A stretch of DNA of 33,598 nt from Streptococcus sp. HF-1907. GTDB taxonomy: Bacteria > Bacillota > Bacilli > Lactobacillales > Streptococcaceae. Location of the stretch: contig NZ_JADNQT010000018.1 in NCBI RefSeq assembly GCF_015594605.1, forward strand, positions 1 to 33,598. Direction: 5' to 3'. Below, in pieces: positions 25,642-33,598 of this stretch; positions within the stretch are counted from its first letter, which is position 1, and each line of letters begins with the position of its first letter. The notes below the pieces were generated by a model. The model did not search any database. It was not told the DNA's origin and was given only the letters and a program-made list of their open reading frames with translations. Both the position numbers and the translations under genes were made by a program.

Positions 25642-26313
25642 ATGAAAACAAAAATTATTGGCGTGCTGGGTTTGGGGATTTTTGGTCAAACCGTAGCACA
25701 AGAATTAAGTAAATTTGAACAGGATGTCATCGCTGTTGACAATAGGGCTGACAATGTCCAGGCCGTCTCTGACTTTGTGACCAAAGCAGTTATCGGGGAC
25801 ATTACCGATATTGATTTTTTAAAACACATCGGTATTGAAGACTGTGATTCTGTCGTCATCGCAACAGGAAATAGCCTTGAAAGTTCGGTGCTAGCTGCCA
25901 TGCACTGCAAGAAGCTTGGGGTGCCACAAGTCATTGCTAAGGCCCGCAACAGCACTTACGAAGAAGTCCTTTACGAAATCGGTGCAGACCTAGTCATCTC
26001 TCCAGAACGAGAATCTGGTCACTATGTTGCCTCCAGTTTACTTCGTCACCGTATTACAGATATTTTTGAAATTGAATCAGGAATCTCAGTGGTTGAATTT
26101 AAAGTTCCAAAATCTTGGGTTGGTAAAACCGTTGTTCAGCTAGATGTTCGAAAGAAATTCGAACTCAATCTTATCGGCACGCGCGATTCTAAGAATGCAA
26201 CGCTCAAAACTGATTTTTCCCTCAATCACCCACTTAAAGAGGGGACAGTCATTGTTGCCATTGCCAATACCAATACCTTTGAAAAGTATGATTATCTTGG
26301 TTATTTTGACTAA
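25642..26313 (+). CDS. ktrA: Potassium uptake regulatory subunit KtrA (RCK domain)
   Basis: A 223-residue cytosolic RCK protein. The N-terminal Rossmann domain binds nucleotide: GVLGLGIFGQ (residues 7-16) is the GxGxxG-type loop, with the acidic strand end VIAVDN at about 34-39, and the middle part reads DCDSVVIATGNSLESSVLAA. The RCK-C domain (about 140-220) can bind cyclic di-AMP in many Firmicutes, shutting uptake; this is family knowledge, not shown here. It forms an octameric ring under a KtrB dimer. It is the last gene of the rsmG-ktrB-ktrA unit, followed by a strong bidirectional terminator. Confidence 0.93.
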   Translation: MKTKIIGVLGLGIFGQTVAQELSKFEQDVIAVDNRADNVQAVSDFVTKAVIGDITDIDFLKHIGIEDCDSVVIATGNSLESSVLAAMHCKKLGVPQVIAKARNSTYEEVLYEIGADLVISPERESGHYVASSLLRHRITDIFEIESGISVVEFKVPKSWVGKTVVQLDVRKKFELNLIGTRDSKNATLKTDFSLNHPLKEGTVIVAIANTNTFEKYDYLGYFD

Positions 26314-26315
26314 GC

Positions 26316-26347
26316 AAAAAGCCTTCCGAAATTCGGAGGGCTTTTCC
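26316..26347. terminator. Bidirectional terminator between ktrA and ecfT
   Basis: AAAAGCCTTCCGAA and TTCGGAGGGCTTTT (26317-26345) form a stem with T runs on both strands. It serves the convergent ktrA and ecfT units. Confidence 0.85.
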
Positions 26348-26357
26348 TATTCTTCAT

Positions 26358-27188
26358 TTATGACCATGGATTGTAAAAACGACCGTGATTGATGTAAAAG
26401 AGTGCAAGGCTAACAGCCAAAATAAGCATGGCAATGACAATAGTCAACATGTCCTGCTTTGAAAATGCCTTGTAAGTATACCAAGTCCGCTTTTTATTTT
26501 TACCAAAACGGCGTAATTCCATGGCAGTTGACACCGTATCAATCCTGTCCAGTGAACTGAAAATCAGAGGAATGACAATCTGCAGATTACCCTTGATACA
26601 GTCCACCAACTTAGCCTTCTTTGACAGTTCCAAACCACGCGCTTCCTGCGACATACGAATCATATAAAATTCTTCCTGCACATCTGGAATGTAACGTAGG
26701 GTCAAGCTGACAGCGTAGGCAATCTTGTAAGGGACCCCAATCTGATTGAGACTGGAAGCAAACTGGCTAGGATGGGTTGTCATGAGAAAGAGCACCGCCA
26801 ATGGCACCGTACAAAAGTATTTAAGGGACAAATTCAGGAGATAAAAGAGTTCTTGACTAGTCAGATAAAACCTTCCCCAGCCAGCCCAGAGCAATGTCCT
26901 AGCCTGATAAATCTTCTCACCGTATTCAGGCGCAAAGAGATAAACAACGACAACGTTAATCAAGGCAAAAAAGCTGATAAATTTGACGACGAAGGACACC
27001 TGATGCCAGTGAATATTGGCCAGCTTAAAGAGATAAAGTGACAGCAAGCCAATAAAAATAATGAGCCGCGTATCATAGGTGGTCATACAAGCAATCGACA
27101 CTAGGACAAAGAAAAGAAGCTTGCTGGCACCCGACAGACGGTAAAGAAAGCTGTCACCGTCTTGATAACCAATGAGTTGATTAGCCAT
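26358..27188 (-). CDS. ECF transporter transmembrane subunit EcfT
   Basis: A 276-residue EcfT-family (CbiQ-like) membrane protein. I use the ATG at 27188 ([15 protein letters not shown]), which has AAGGAGG six bases upstream; the longer frame would run into the ecfA gene. Membrane segments lie at about 25-70, 85-115 and 130-150, and one at the C-terminus. The coupling region toward the ATPases shows [12 protein letters not shown], the first Ala-Arg-Gly motif, and [15 protein letters not shown], where the second motif reads Leu-Arg-Arg. It overlaps the stop of the ATPase gene by eight bases. It connects the two ATPase domains to the substrate-binding subunit. A standard ECF T-subunit; the substrate is not known. 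Confidence 0.88.
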   Translation of the reverse strand: MANQLIGYQDGDSFLYRLSGASKLLFFVLVSIACMTTYDTRLIIFIGLLSLYLFKLANIHWHQVSFVVKFISFFALINVVVVYLFAPEYGEKIYQARTLLWAGWGRFYLTSQELFYLLNLSLKYFCTVPLAVLFLMTTHPSQFASSLNQIGVPYKIAYAVSLTLRYIPDVQEEFYMIRMSQEARGLELSKKAKLVDCIKGNLQIVIPLIFSSLDRIDTVSTAMELRRFGKNKKRTWYTYKAFSKQDMLTIVIAMLILAVSLALFYINHGRFYNPWS

Positions 27189-28857
27189 GCTGTCCTCCTT
27201 GCTGTTTAATGTAGTACTGGGTGAGGGCAATCGGATCCGCCTTCAACTGCTGTGCCAAGTCGAATAGGCTGGTTTTCTTCAAATTAGCCCGCTCCAAAAT
27301 ATCATCCTGGTTGAAAATATTGACAGGACTGTCATCCGCGAGGATTTGCCCATCATAGACTACGACACTGCGATCCGAATATTCCAGCATGAGCTGCATG
27401 TCGTGGGTAATCATGATAATGGTATGGCCAGCTGCGTTCAATTCATCCAAAAATTGCATAATTTCAGTGTAGTTGCGCTTATCCTGACCGGCGGTCGGTT
27501 CATCCAAGAGAATGATTTCTGGATTTAATACTAAGATTGAGGCAATGGTCACGCGCTTCTTCTGACCGAAAGATAAGGCTGAGATGGGCCACTTACGAAA
27601 TTCATAGAGCCCACAAGTTTTCAACGTCTGATGGACACGTTCTTCAATCTCCGCTTCATCAAAACCGCGCAAACGTAGACCTAGTGCCACCTCGTCAAAA
27701 ATCATGGCCTGACTAATCATCTGATTAGGATTTTGCAGGACATAACCGATGCGCTCAGCACGCTCCTTGATGGAATCCTCGGCAATAGACTGTCCTTGAT
27801 AGAGAATCTGGCCTTCCACTGGGATAAATTGGCAAAGAGACTTGGCCAAGGTAGATTTGCCAGCCCCATTTTTCCCGACGATAGAAATTCGCTCGCCCTT
27901 ATGAATAGTCAGTGACACATCCTTAAGAATAGGCTGCCCCAGCTCATAGGCAAAGTTTAGATTCTTAATTTCCAGCAGTTTTTCCTTAGGTAATGGCTGC
28001 GCTGTTGAAGCTTTTTCATTGAAACTAATCTGACTTAAGTCCATCCGACTGAGTTTGGACAGGTGCTGCGCAGAATCAAGATTCAACCCTAAATCACGTA
28101 AAACAGTCACATAAAGAGGTTCGCGGATGCCATTTTCAGCTAAAAGACTTGTCTGCAAAAGCTGATCAGACTCACCGTCAAAGAGAATACGCCCATCATT
28201 GACCAAAATAATCTTGTCCACCCGACGGTAGAAAACATCCTCCAAGCGATGCTCGATAATGATGGTCGTCGCACCAGTCTCCTCGTGAATGCGGTCAATC
28301 AGGTCAATGGTTGCCTGCCCAGACTTGGGATCAAGGTTAGCCAGAGGCTCATCAAAGAGCAAAATAGGACTTTCATCAATGAGCACCCCTGCCAAACTGA
28401 CGCGCTGCTTTTGCCCACCAGATAAATCCTGTGGACGTTGTTCAAGCAGGTCAAGTAAATCTAGCTTGTCCGCCCAATAATCAACCTTTCCCTTCATCTC
28501 ATCAAGGACAAGACAATCATTTTCCAAGGCAAAAGCCAAATCCTCAGCCACAGTCAGTCCAATAAACTGACCGTCTGGATCCTGCAAAACCGTAGAAACC
28601 AAATGAGACTTGTCGTAAATAGACAAGTCAAAAGCATCTTTGCCATCAATGGTTAAAGAACCAGACTTCTCACCATGATAGATATTAGGGATAATGCCAT
28701 TAAGACACTGCCCCAGAGTGGACTTCCCAGAACCAGACGGACCAACAATCAAGACCTTCTGCCCTTTTTCGATAGACAGATTAATATCTCTCAAAGTGGG
28801 CTCTGCCTGAGCATCATATTTAAAAGTAAAGTCCTTAAATGCAATAAAGTTAGTCAT
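27181..28857 (-). CDS. Fused ECF transporter ATP-binding protein (two ABC domains)
   Basis: A 558-residue protein with both ECF ATPases in one chain. Domain one (about 5-240) has Walker [10 protein letters not shown], signature LSGGQKQR, Walker B ILLFDEP and H-loop IIEHR. Domain two (about 300-530) has GKNGAGKST, signature LSFGQKKR, Walker B IILLDEPT and ITHD. I chose ATG 28857 over the TTG one codon earlier. Many ECF systems encode EcfA1 and EcfA2 separately; here they are fused, as in other streptococcal UPF0397-linked systems. It powers uptake with EcfT and the S-subunit encoded alongside, so this is a dedicated (group I-like) ECF transporter. It lies 24 bases after the S-component gene. 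Confidence 0.92.
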   Translation of the reverse strand: MTNFIAFKDFTFKYDAQAEPTLRDINLSIEKGQKVLIVGPSGSGKSTLGQCLNGIIPNIYHGEKSGSLTIDGKDAFDLSIYDKSHLVSTVLQDPDGQFIGLTVAEDLAFALENDCLVLDEMKGKVDYWADKLDLLDLLEQRPQDLSGGQKQRVSLAGVLIDESPILLFDEPLANLDPKSGQATIDLIDRIHEETGATTIIIEHRLEDVFYRRVDKIILVNDGRILFDGESDQLLQTSLLAENGIREPLYVTVLRDLGLNLDSAQHLSKLSRMDLSQISFNEKASTAQPLPKEKLLEIKNLNFAYELGQPILKDVSLTIHKGERISIVGKNGAGKSTLAKSLCQFIPVEGQILYQGQSIAEDSIKERAERIGYVLQNPNQMISQAMIFDEVALGLRLRGFDEAEIEERVHQTLKTCGLYEFRKWPISALSFGQKKRVTIASILVLNPEIILLDEPTAGQDKRNYTEIMQFLDELNAAGHTIIMITHDMQLMLEYSDRSVVVYDGQILADDSPVNIFNQDDILERANLKKTSLFDLAQQLKADPIALTQYYIKQQGGQHG

Positions 28858-28881
28858 CAAATTCTTCCTTAAGCTAGGAGT

Positions 28882-29427
28882 TTAGTCTTTAGACAAACTA
28901 CCAGACTGTGTGCGAGTCTTGGCATAGACAGCCAACAAGATACTACCTGCGATACCAATTGTCAAAGCATTTGAAGTCGCTGCAATCACACCTTGAGTAA
29001 AGACTTTCTTAGCTGGTTCACTGTAAATAACGATGTCACCAAGCGGAGCAATCAATCCCCAGGCAATAAAGTTTGTCACAATTTGAACAAGGTTAAACCA
29101 GACGTAATCATTCGTTGAAAGTTTACCCTTTTCAATTTGAAGTTTATTTTTCAAAAGACCGATACCAAGTCCAACCAAACCACTTGGCAAGACCCATGAC
29201 CACCAAACACCATATCCTGAAAACATGTCTTTAATCATGTGACCAATGAAACCAACGAAGAAGCCAGCAACTGGACCAAAAATGACAGCAAATAGTGCTT
29301 GGACGGCATATTGAAGTGAGATGCTAGTGTTTGAAAATACGGGAATGTTAACAAACAAACCGATGATAACGAAGAGGGCTGCCCCGATACCTGTTGCGAC
29401 AACCGTTTTGATAGAATTATTTTTCAT
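28882..29427 (-). CDS. UPF0397 family ECF transporter substrate-binding (S) subunit
   Basis: A 181-residue integral membrane protein with five to six membrane segments. The start [15 protein letters not shown] and the segment [19 protein letters not shown] followed by [15 protein letters not shown], then [18 protein letters not shown], mark the UPF0397 family of ECF S-components. The N-terminal Ala-rich helix (ATGIGAALF) contacts EcfT in this class. The substrate of this family is not firmly known. It is encoded between the SAM hydrolase (26 bases upstream) and the fused ATPase gene, so both context and subunit type indicate a dedicated importer. A clean AAAGGAG precedes the ATG. It could carry a compound related to SAM turnover; this is inference from context only. 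Confidence 0.88.
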   Translation of the reverse strand: MKNNSIKTVVATGIGAALFVIIGLFVNIPVFSNTSISLQYAVQALFAVIFGPVAGFFVGFIGHMIKDMFSGYGVWWSWVLPSGLVGLGIGLLKNKLQIEKGKLSTNDYVWFNLVQIVTNFIAWGLIAPLGDIVIYSEPAKKVFTQGVIAATSNALTIGIAGSILLAVYAKTRTQSGSLSKD

Positions 29428-29453
29428 GAGTTCTCCTTTATGTGAATGATTGA

Positions 29454-30299
29454 TTAAGCAATGCGACGAATTTCGATACGCCAGTTTGAACCGACACCAA
29501 CATTATAAGCCTTGGCAAAAGACCCTTGGTTGATGGCTAGACCAAGGCGATAAAGTGAATTGATGTAGAGGATGGGTTGACCGATGCGGACATCCGCAAA
29601 GGATTTGCCATAAGTGACTTGGTTTTGATAGACCAACATATCATTATTGTAGATAGTCACTTCGAAACGGTCTCCGAATTCTGGCGCCAGCGTATAAAAC
29701 TCCTCACGCTTGATAGAGGTCCAGAGTGAACCAAAGCGAACATCCAGAATATCAATAGCTCCGAAAACTGTCTCGTCTTCAATCCTCGTTGCTACCTCTG
29801 GTAACTCTACGATATCATCGACAGACAGCTCTGGACCAACTTCTTCAAAAGTGATATGACCGCTAGCCAGCTTGGCACCCGTGTAGGCATAAACATCACG
29901 GCCGTGGAAAGTATAGGAATACTCGGTGTTCTGACGGCGGTTTTTAACTTCAGAAATTTCACGAATAGCCTTGATACCGACATGATTCTTGATGTAAGAA
30001 AGCGTCCCGTTGTCAGGCGTTACGATGAACTGGTTACTTTCTGTCAGAGCTACGACGCTCTTCCGCTTAGAGCCCACACCTGGGTCAACAACCGAAACAA
30101 ATGTTGTCCCCTGCGGCCAATATTCAACCGTCTGGAAGAGACGATAGGAAGCCTCGAAAATATTGTAGGGAGTGATGTCGTGGGTCAGATTGTGAATCTC
30201 TAACTCAGCTGACTCCTGCAAAGCCACCCCAAACATAGCAGCAACGGCACCGTCAACCAAACCAAAGTCCGATTGCAGCACCAACAAATTATTAGTCAT
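29454..30299 (-). CDS. SAM hydrolase (SAM hydroxide adenosyltransferase, DUF62 family)
   Basis: A 281-residue member of the DUF62/SAM-hydroxide adenosyltransferase family, relatives of fluorinase and chlorinase that use water or hydroxide to split SAM into adenosine and methionine. N-terminal [17 protein letters not shown] holds the conserved Asp and substrate loop. The middle [36 protein letters not shown] and [15 protein letters not shown] contain the Asp-Arg-His set linked to catalysis. The chlorinase-specific residues are not evident. The C-terminal domain completes the fold. It is first in an operon with an ECF transporter. The Shine-Dalgarno AAAGGA is 13 bases from the ATG, rather far. 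A 9-bp hairpin lies in the leader, and an IS110 remnant begins about 85 bases upstream. Confidence 0.9.
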   Translation of the reverse strand: MTNNLLVLQSDFGLVDGAVAAMFGVALQESAELEIHNLTHDITPYNIFEASYRLFQTVEYWPQGTTFVSVVDPGVGSKRKSVVALTESNQFIVTPDNGTLSYIKNHVGIKAIREISEVKNRRQNTEYSYTFHGRDVYAYTGAKLASGHITFEEVGPELSVDDIVELPEVATRIEDETVFGAIDILDVRFGSLWTSIKREEFYTLAPEFGDRFEVTIYNNDMLVYQNQVTYGKSFADVRIGQPILYINSLYRLGLAINQGSFAKAYNVGVGSNWRIEIRRIA

Positions 30300-30331
30300 A
30301 CTTATAATTCATTCCTTTCGTTTCACTCAAG

Positions 30332-30360
30332 GCACAACACTAAATGAAAAGGTGTTGTGC
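30332..30360. promoter_or_regulatory. Leader hairpin upstream of the SAM hydrolase gene
   Basis: GCACAACAC (30332-30340) pairs with GTGTTGTGC (30352-30360), with an 11-base loop. On plus it is followed by a T-rich run (TCTTTATTTT) and could be a plus-strand terminator. On minus it would be an RNA hairpin before the operon. Its sense is undecided. Confidence 0.55.
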
Positions 30361-30384
30361 TCTTTATTTTAGTTTACAATAGAG

Positions 30385-30577
30385 TTGAGAAGCCCTATCA
30401 CTACTACAAATCACGGGGAGGTGAATAAGTGAGTGGTACACCACTACCTCGCATGTTTACAGGTGTAGTTCTTCCTATCAAGCACAACTAACTGTGACTA
30501 AGAGCACGTAAACTTATAATTGGATAAACGACTCGTTTGTGAAAAGGAAGAACAGTCAAGGGATAGGGACTTCTCAA
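30385..30577 (+). ncRNA. Candidate IS110 bridge RNA (non-coding left end)
   Basis: TTGAGAAGCCCTATC (30385-30399) pairs with GATAGGGACTTCTCAA (30562-30577), with one bulged base, closing the whole segment. Nested inside are GTTCTTCCT (30468-30476) with AGGAAGAAC (30545-30553), hairpin AGTGG/CCACT (30432-30445), hairpin AAACG/CGTTT (30526-30538) and GTTTAC/GTAAAC (30455-30460, 30508-30513). Family knowledge: IS110 elements encode a bridge RNA in this end that pairs with target and donor DNA. The identity here is inferred. Confidence 0.6.
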
Positions 30578-30599
30578 ATATGATGAAGGGAGACCCCTC

Positions 30600-31761
30600 A
30601 TGTTAATCTTGTTTACCCTAATTGTTGTGGGATTGATGTCCATAAAACCTTTGTCGTAGCGGTTATTGTCATCACCAACAAGCAAGGAATCACTGAGTAC
30701 CATCGTAAACGCTTCTCAACCTTTACCAATGGTCTCATTCAGCTACGAGATTGGTTGGAATACTATTCCTGCTTTGATGTCTGTATGGAATCAACTGGTA
30801 AGTACTGGATTCCTGTTTTCAATATCCTCGAAGAATCCTGCAATATCTGCTTGGCTCATCCCAAGTATGTCAAAGCGATTCGAGGAAAGAAGACCGACAA
30901 GAAAGATGCTCAATGGATGACCGACCTCTTTTGCTATCGCATGAAGTTAACACAACTTCAAGTCAGTGAGAAAAATCGCTATCAGAATTGTCTCGCTTGG
31001 TCTAACCTCCAAATTGCAAGTGTCGTTTCCGATGTTTTCGGAAAAAGTGCTCAAGCTATTATCAAAAGCATCCGTGACAATCCGGAAAACAAACCAAACA
31101 TTGAGCAGCTGGTTCACAAGAGAATGAAGAATAAAGTTCAAGACTTAGAAATCGCTATGGATGGCGATGTGACACCCAAACAAGCTGAGAAGGTTAAAGT
31201 TATCAAAGTTCATTACAATGCTCTCGCTATTTGTAAAAAGGACCTAGAGCAGATGATTTGGGAACTAGGGGCTGAATATAGCCAAGAGGTTAAACTTATC
31301 CAAACCGTTTCTGATTTCAAAGAGGAACTTTCTGCCCTTCGAGTTATCTCAGAGATTGGTAGCAATATGACAGTCTTTGAATCAGCTGGCAAACTTTGTT
31401 CCTGGGCAGGTTTAGTACCAGCTAACAATGAAAGTATCGGAAAGAAATATTCTACTCGTATTTCTAAAGGTGGTAGATACCTCAAACCCTTCCTTGTTCA
31501 AATTGCCAACGCTGTCGTCAAGTCTGACAAGCATTCAGAATTGAGAAATAAGTATCTTAAACTCAAGAGACGGCGTAGGCATCGAAAAGCAATTATCGCT
31601 ATTTGTCGAAGATTACTCGTTTCTATTACCAAGTGCTACGAAAACAAGAAGACTACAATCCTCTTCTACAAGGGCTAACCGAAATACGAAATCCTGACAA
31701 AACAATGTCTATTCAAGATGCTATTCGTTTTGCACAACAACACGGATTCAATGTCAATTAA
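30600..31761 (+). pseudogene. IS110-family transposase (DEDD), two frameshifts
   Basis: From ATG 30600 the start frame fails after a few codons. One missing base near 30605 would restore a protein of roughly 386 codons whose N-terminus reads NLVYPNCCGIDVHKTFVVAV, the RuvC-like DEDD start. The frame then runs open through FDVCMESTGKYWIPVFN (conserved Glu) and KKTDKKDAQWMTDL (conserved Asp pair). The C-terminal Transposase_20 part follows, with CSWAGLVPANNESIGKK and TRISKGGRYLKPFL, the latter containing the serine proposed to be catalytic. A second lost base near 31628 (TCTATTACC) shifts the end; in the other frame it reads VLRKQEDYNPLLQGLTEIRN and closes at 31761. The protein as encoded is therefore probably inactive. 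Confidence 0.85.
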
Positions 31762-31925
31762 TGTCAAAAATCAGGTCTCAAGACCTCTCTTTAGTGTGCT
31801 CAAAATCAGGGTAAACAATAAATCAATTAGCTTTTATCTTTTTTCAAACTTCACCTATTTCTTTTTATGATTTTCCTATTTTACCATAGATAGCAAGTTT
31901 TTTGTAATTGTCTCTTTATTAGCGA

Positions 31926-31948
31926 AGCTATAGGTAAAAACTATAGCT
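31926..31948. repeat. 8-bp palindromic hairpin after sstT
   Basis: AGCTATAG (31926-31933) and CTATAGCT (31941-31948) with a seven-base loop, directly beyond the sstT terminator on the minus strand. Confidence 0.6.
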
Positions 31949-31974
31949 AAAAATGGCTGAGCTTTTGCCCAACC
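31947..31974 (-). terminator. sstT terminator
   Basis: GGTTGGGC (31974-31967) pairs with GCTCAGCC (31962-31955), a four-base AAAA loop, followed by ATTTTTA on the minus strand. It lies seven bases after the sstT stop. The stretch from the IS110 end to here holds no gene. Confidence 0.75.
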
Positions 31975-31980
31975 ATCTTA

Positions 31981-33198
31981 TTATAACATTTTCTTTTTAC
32001 CCCAAACAGACTTTTCAGCAAGAGCTGTGAAAAGAACGTCTGTTGATGAGTTGAGGGCTGTTTCACAAGAGTCTTGGATGACTCCCACAATAAACCCGAC
32101 ACCGACAACCTGCATGGCAATATCATTTGAAATACCGAACAAGCTACATGCTACTGGGATAAGGAGCAAGGAACCACCTGCAACCCCTGACGCACCACAA
32201 GCAGAAATAGCTGCAACAATGCTAAGAAGAAAAGCTGTTGGAAAATCGACTGTAATTCCCAAAGTATTAACAGCAGCGAGGGTCAAGACATTAATGGTAA
32301 TAGCTGCGCCAGCCATATTGACCGTAGCCCCCAAAGGAATAGACACTGAGTAAGTATCTTTATTCAAGCCCAAGTCTTCGCACAACTTCATATTAACAGG
32401 AATATTGGCTGCTGAACTGCGTGTGAAGAAAGCTGTAACTCCTGACTCCTTCAAGCAGCGGAAAACCAAAGGATAAGGATTTTCACGTGTCACGATAAAA
32501 CCAATAATCGGGTTAACCACCAATGCCACAAACAGCATGGTACCAACCAAGGTCAAAATCAAAAGACCGTATTTAGCAAGAACTGAGATACCATTTTCAG
32601 AAATCGTTGTAAAGACCAGCCCCATGATTCCAAACGGTGCTAGATTAATAATCCAACGAACCACTTTTGAAGTCACTTCAGCAAAAGTTTGCATCAAATC
32701 TTTGGTGTGTTGACTGACTGAGCGCATTCCTAGACCGAAGACAACTGCCCAAAAGAGCACGCTGATATAGTTAGCCTGAGCAATAGCGTTTATTGGATTA
32801 TCCACAACTTTTAGCAACAATGATTGGAAAACTTCTGCAACCCCCTGCGGAGCTGACAAATTAGTCTTGGTAGACTTGCTCAAAACCAAAGTCAACGGGA
32901 AAATATAGTTCACCAAAACAGCGACCAAAGCTGCTGCAAAAGTCCCTAAAAGATAGAGGAAGACAACTGTTTTCATGTTGTTTTGCGTTCCCTCGCGGTG
33001 TTGGGAAAGAGCACTGGCAACCAAGGTGAAAACTAAAAGCGGAGCAACTGCTTTCAAACCACCGACAAATAAATCTCCTAGTAAACCAATTGCTGAGATT
33101 TTAGGAATAAGTATTCCTAAAATTAATCCAACAACAACTCCTATTGCGATACGTTTAATGAGACTGGCGCGATTCCACGCGCTAAAAATTCGATTCAT
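31981..33198 (-). CDS. sstT: Serine/threonine:sodium symporter SstT
   Basis: A 405-residue membrane protein of the dicarboxylate/amino acid:cation symporter (SDF) family. I use ATG 33198 ([20 protein letters not shown]), seven bases after GGAG; the longer frame would use a TTG within that site. The N-terminal helices include [20 protein letters not shown]. The family's serine-rich re-entrant loop appears as [20 protein letters not shown], followed by [20 protein letters not shown] and the second loop [20 protein letters not shown]. It is expected to import serine and threonine with sodium. It has its own consensus promoter and a terminator, so it is a single-gene unit. No truncation is visible. 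Confidence 0.93.
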   Translation of the reverse strand: MNRIFSAWNRASLIKRIAIGVVVGLILGILIPKISAIGLLGDLFVGGLKAVAPLLVFTLVASALSQHREGTQNNMKTVVFLYLLGTFAAALVAVLVNYIFPLTLVLSKSTKTNLSAPQGVAEVFQSLLLKVVDNPINAIAQANYISVLFWAVVFGLGMRSVSQHTKDLMQTFAEVTSKVVRWIINLAPFGIMGLVFTTISENGISVLAKYGLLILTLVGTMLFVALVVNPIIGFIVTRENPYPLVFRCLKESGVTAFFTRSSAANIPVNMKLCEDLGLNKDTYSVSIPLGATVNMAGAAITINVLTLAAVNTLGITVDFPTAFLLSIVAAISACGASGVAGGSLLLIPVACSLFGISNDIAMQVVGVGFIVGVIQDSCETALNSSTDVLFTALAEKSVWGKKKML

Positions 33199-33228
33199 AT
33201 CTATCTCCAAAATATTTTTTCAAATTTT

Positions 33229-33257
33229 ATAATATTACAAAAATTGTATAAAGTCAA
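33229..33257 (-). promoter_or_regulatory. sstT promoter
   Basis: TTGACT (33257-33252), an exact 17-base spacer and TATTAT (33234-33229) on the minus strand, about 30 bases before the ATG. Close to consensus and the best promoter in the window. Confidence 0.75.
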
Positions 33258-33274
33258 TATTTTCTCAAATGTTA

Positions 33275-33376
33275 TCACGACAAACGCATGAAGAAAATGT
33301 GCACAACTTCAATTTTCATCGTATGCATTTTTATGAAAGTTTCCTGAGAATTATCGAGATATCTAGATTTTTTCAT
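33275..33376 (-). CDS. Possible 33-codon small ORF upstream of sstT
   Basis: Minus-strand ATG at 33376 to TGA at 33275, beginning MKKSRYLDNSQETFIKMHTM and ending with a hydrophobic stretch, VVHIFFMRLS. It is preceded by only a weak Shine-Dalgarno-like GGG, and by an extended -10 (33401-33409) 25 bases upstream. It could be a leader peptide, a small protein or chance. It has no repeated Ser or Thr codons, so classical attenuation is unlikely. Confidence 0.25.
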   Translation of the reverse strand: MKKSRYLDNSQETFIKMHTMKIEVVHIFFMRLS

Positions 33377-33382
33377 TCAACA

Positions 33383-33400
33383 GTACCCGTTTTCGAGTAC
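33383..33400 (-). promoter_or_regulatory. 5' hairpin at the predicted start of an upstream transcript
   Basis: Minus-strand GTACTCG, loop AAAA, CGGGTAC: a 7-bp stem with one G-U pair. It begins about where RNA from the -10 at 33401-33409 would start, so it could protect that RNA's 5' end. Confidence 0.4.
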
Positions 33401-33409
33401 ATTATAGCA
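33401..33409 (-). promoter_or_regulatory. Second, distal extended -10 upstream of sstT
   Basis: Minus-strand TGCTATAAT, a perfect extended -10 with no good -35. It would start an RNA about 200 bases upstream of the sstT ATG. Confidence 0.45.
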
Positions 33410-33476
33410 CTATTTTATAAAAAATAACTCAAAATTTATGAAAAATAGTTTTCTGAAATCAATAGTTTCTTGGTAA

Positions 33477-33527
33477 CTTCGCAAAGTAAGTTCCACTATA
33501 TTTAGAAGTGGAACTTAGTCTACGAAG
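33477..33527. repeat. Nested palindrome in the right intergenic region
   Basis: AAGTTCCACT (33488-33497) and AGTGGAACTT (33507-33516) form a 10-bp stem, enclosed by CTTCG (33477-33481) and CGAAG (33523-33527). No gene is visible on either strand of this region. Confidence 0.6.
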
Positions 33528-33534
33528 AAATGAT

Positions 33535-33581
33535 AAAACTAGTGGAAATCTGTCTCAGACTAAATTCCGCTAGTTTTTAAA
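33535..33581. terminator. Bidirectional terminator-like hairpin
   Basis: AAAACTAGTGGAA (33535-33547) pairs with TTCCGCTAGTTTT (33565-33577), one G-T pair, with T runs on both sides. It probably ends a minus-strand gene lying to the right of the window, since no plus-strand gene precedes it. Confidence 0.6.
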
Positions 33582-33598
33582 AAGCCTAATTTACCGTT

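Larger units (their letters stand above)
30382..31820 (+). mobile_element. IS110-family element with decayed transposase
   Basis: About 1.44 kb, the usual IS110 length: a structured non-coding left end (30385-30577), a DEDD transposase in broken form (30600-31761) and a short right end. There are no terminal inverted repeats, as expected for the family. The left flank has ACAATA at 30376-30381 and the right end has ACAATA at 31815-31820, a possible shared core. Borders are therefore provisional. A short palindrome, AGGTCTCAAGACCT (31773-31786), lies after the coding region. Confidence 0.75.

Noticed and set aside
30332..30360. SAM riboswitch in front of the SAM hydrolase operon
   Set aside because: Only about 85 bases remain before the IS110, with one simple hairpin and no visible SAM-I, SAM-II or SMK box architecture.
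30600..30760. Programmed frameshift in the IS110 transposase
   Set aside because: The break lies a few codons from the start with no slippery heptamer or downstream pseudoknot, and IS110 genes are normally single frames; decay is simpler.
33477..33581. CRISPR-like or BOX repeat array
   Set aside because: Only two unlike palindromes with no regular spacer; not an array.

Overview
This window is chromosomal DNA of a Streptococcus. The evidence is gene content and order: covR-covS beside a DUF177 (YceD) gene, then nrdR-dnaB-dnaI-der, an SNF2 helicase, murC and mltG-greA; lemA-htpX beside rsmG; and a ktrB-ktrA pair. A-rich Shine-Dalgarno sites, SigA-type promoters with frequent extended -10 boxes, and ISL3/IS66/IS110/IS200 debris fit the same genus. 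I cannot name the species with confidence.

Layout, left to right. 1-660: insertion-sequence debris, namely the 5' end of an unidentified IS gene running off the left edge and a broken IS200 tnpA with its end hairpin. 661-2683: minus-strand genes for a Bax-inhibitor-1 membrane protein, an HD phosphohydrolase and a SpoU/TrmH methyltransferase. 2714-4074: acyP and yidC on plus. 4020-6063: a mosaic of dead IS elements, an ISL3-like shell whose transposase is interrupted in frame by an IS66 tnpC carrying many stops and frameshifts, abutting an IS4-type remnant. 6235-14522: minus-strand housekeeping genes (greA, mltG, a GNAT acetyltransferase, murC, an uncharacterised basic protein, an SNF2/SWIM helicase). 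14523-14890: a gene-free stretch with a GC-rich 41-bp tandem repeat. 14891-18810: der, dnaI, dnaB and nrdR, for ribosome assembly, replication initiation and dNTP control. 18912-21265: the CovRS two-component system with its own promoter and terminator. 21292-23393: yceD, htpX, lemA. 23532-26313: rsmG and the KtrAB potassium system on plus. 26358-30299: a minus operon encoding a SAM hydrolase, a UPF0397 ECF substrate-binding subunit, a double-ATPase EcfA and EcfT. 30382-31820: an IS110-family element with a broken transposase. 31947-33598: sstT and a structured upstream region.

How genes work together. Cell envelope functions (murC, mltG, yidC), the replication-initiation pair dnaB/dnaI and the global regulator CovRS sit in short co-directional transcription units separated by recognisable intrinsic terminators. 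The SAM hydrolase/ECF operon looks like one functional unit linking adenosine or methionine chemistry to uptake of an unidentified small molecule.

Most interesting points: (1) a nested, highly structured roughly 190-nt non-coding segment upstream of the IS110 transposase that fits a bridge RNA; (2) an acyP/trmH divergent promoter pair whose geometry predicts a leaderless trmH mRNA; (3) the SAM hydrolase-ECF operon with an unknown substrate, with its upstream region invaded by the IS110; (4) a possible leader peptide or small RNA upstream of sstT.
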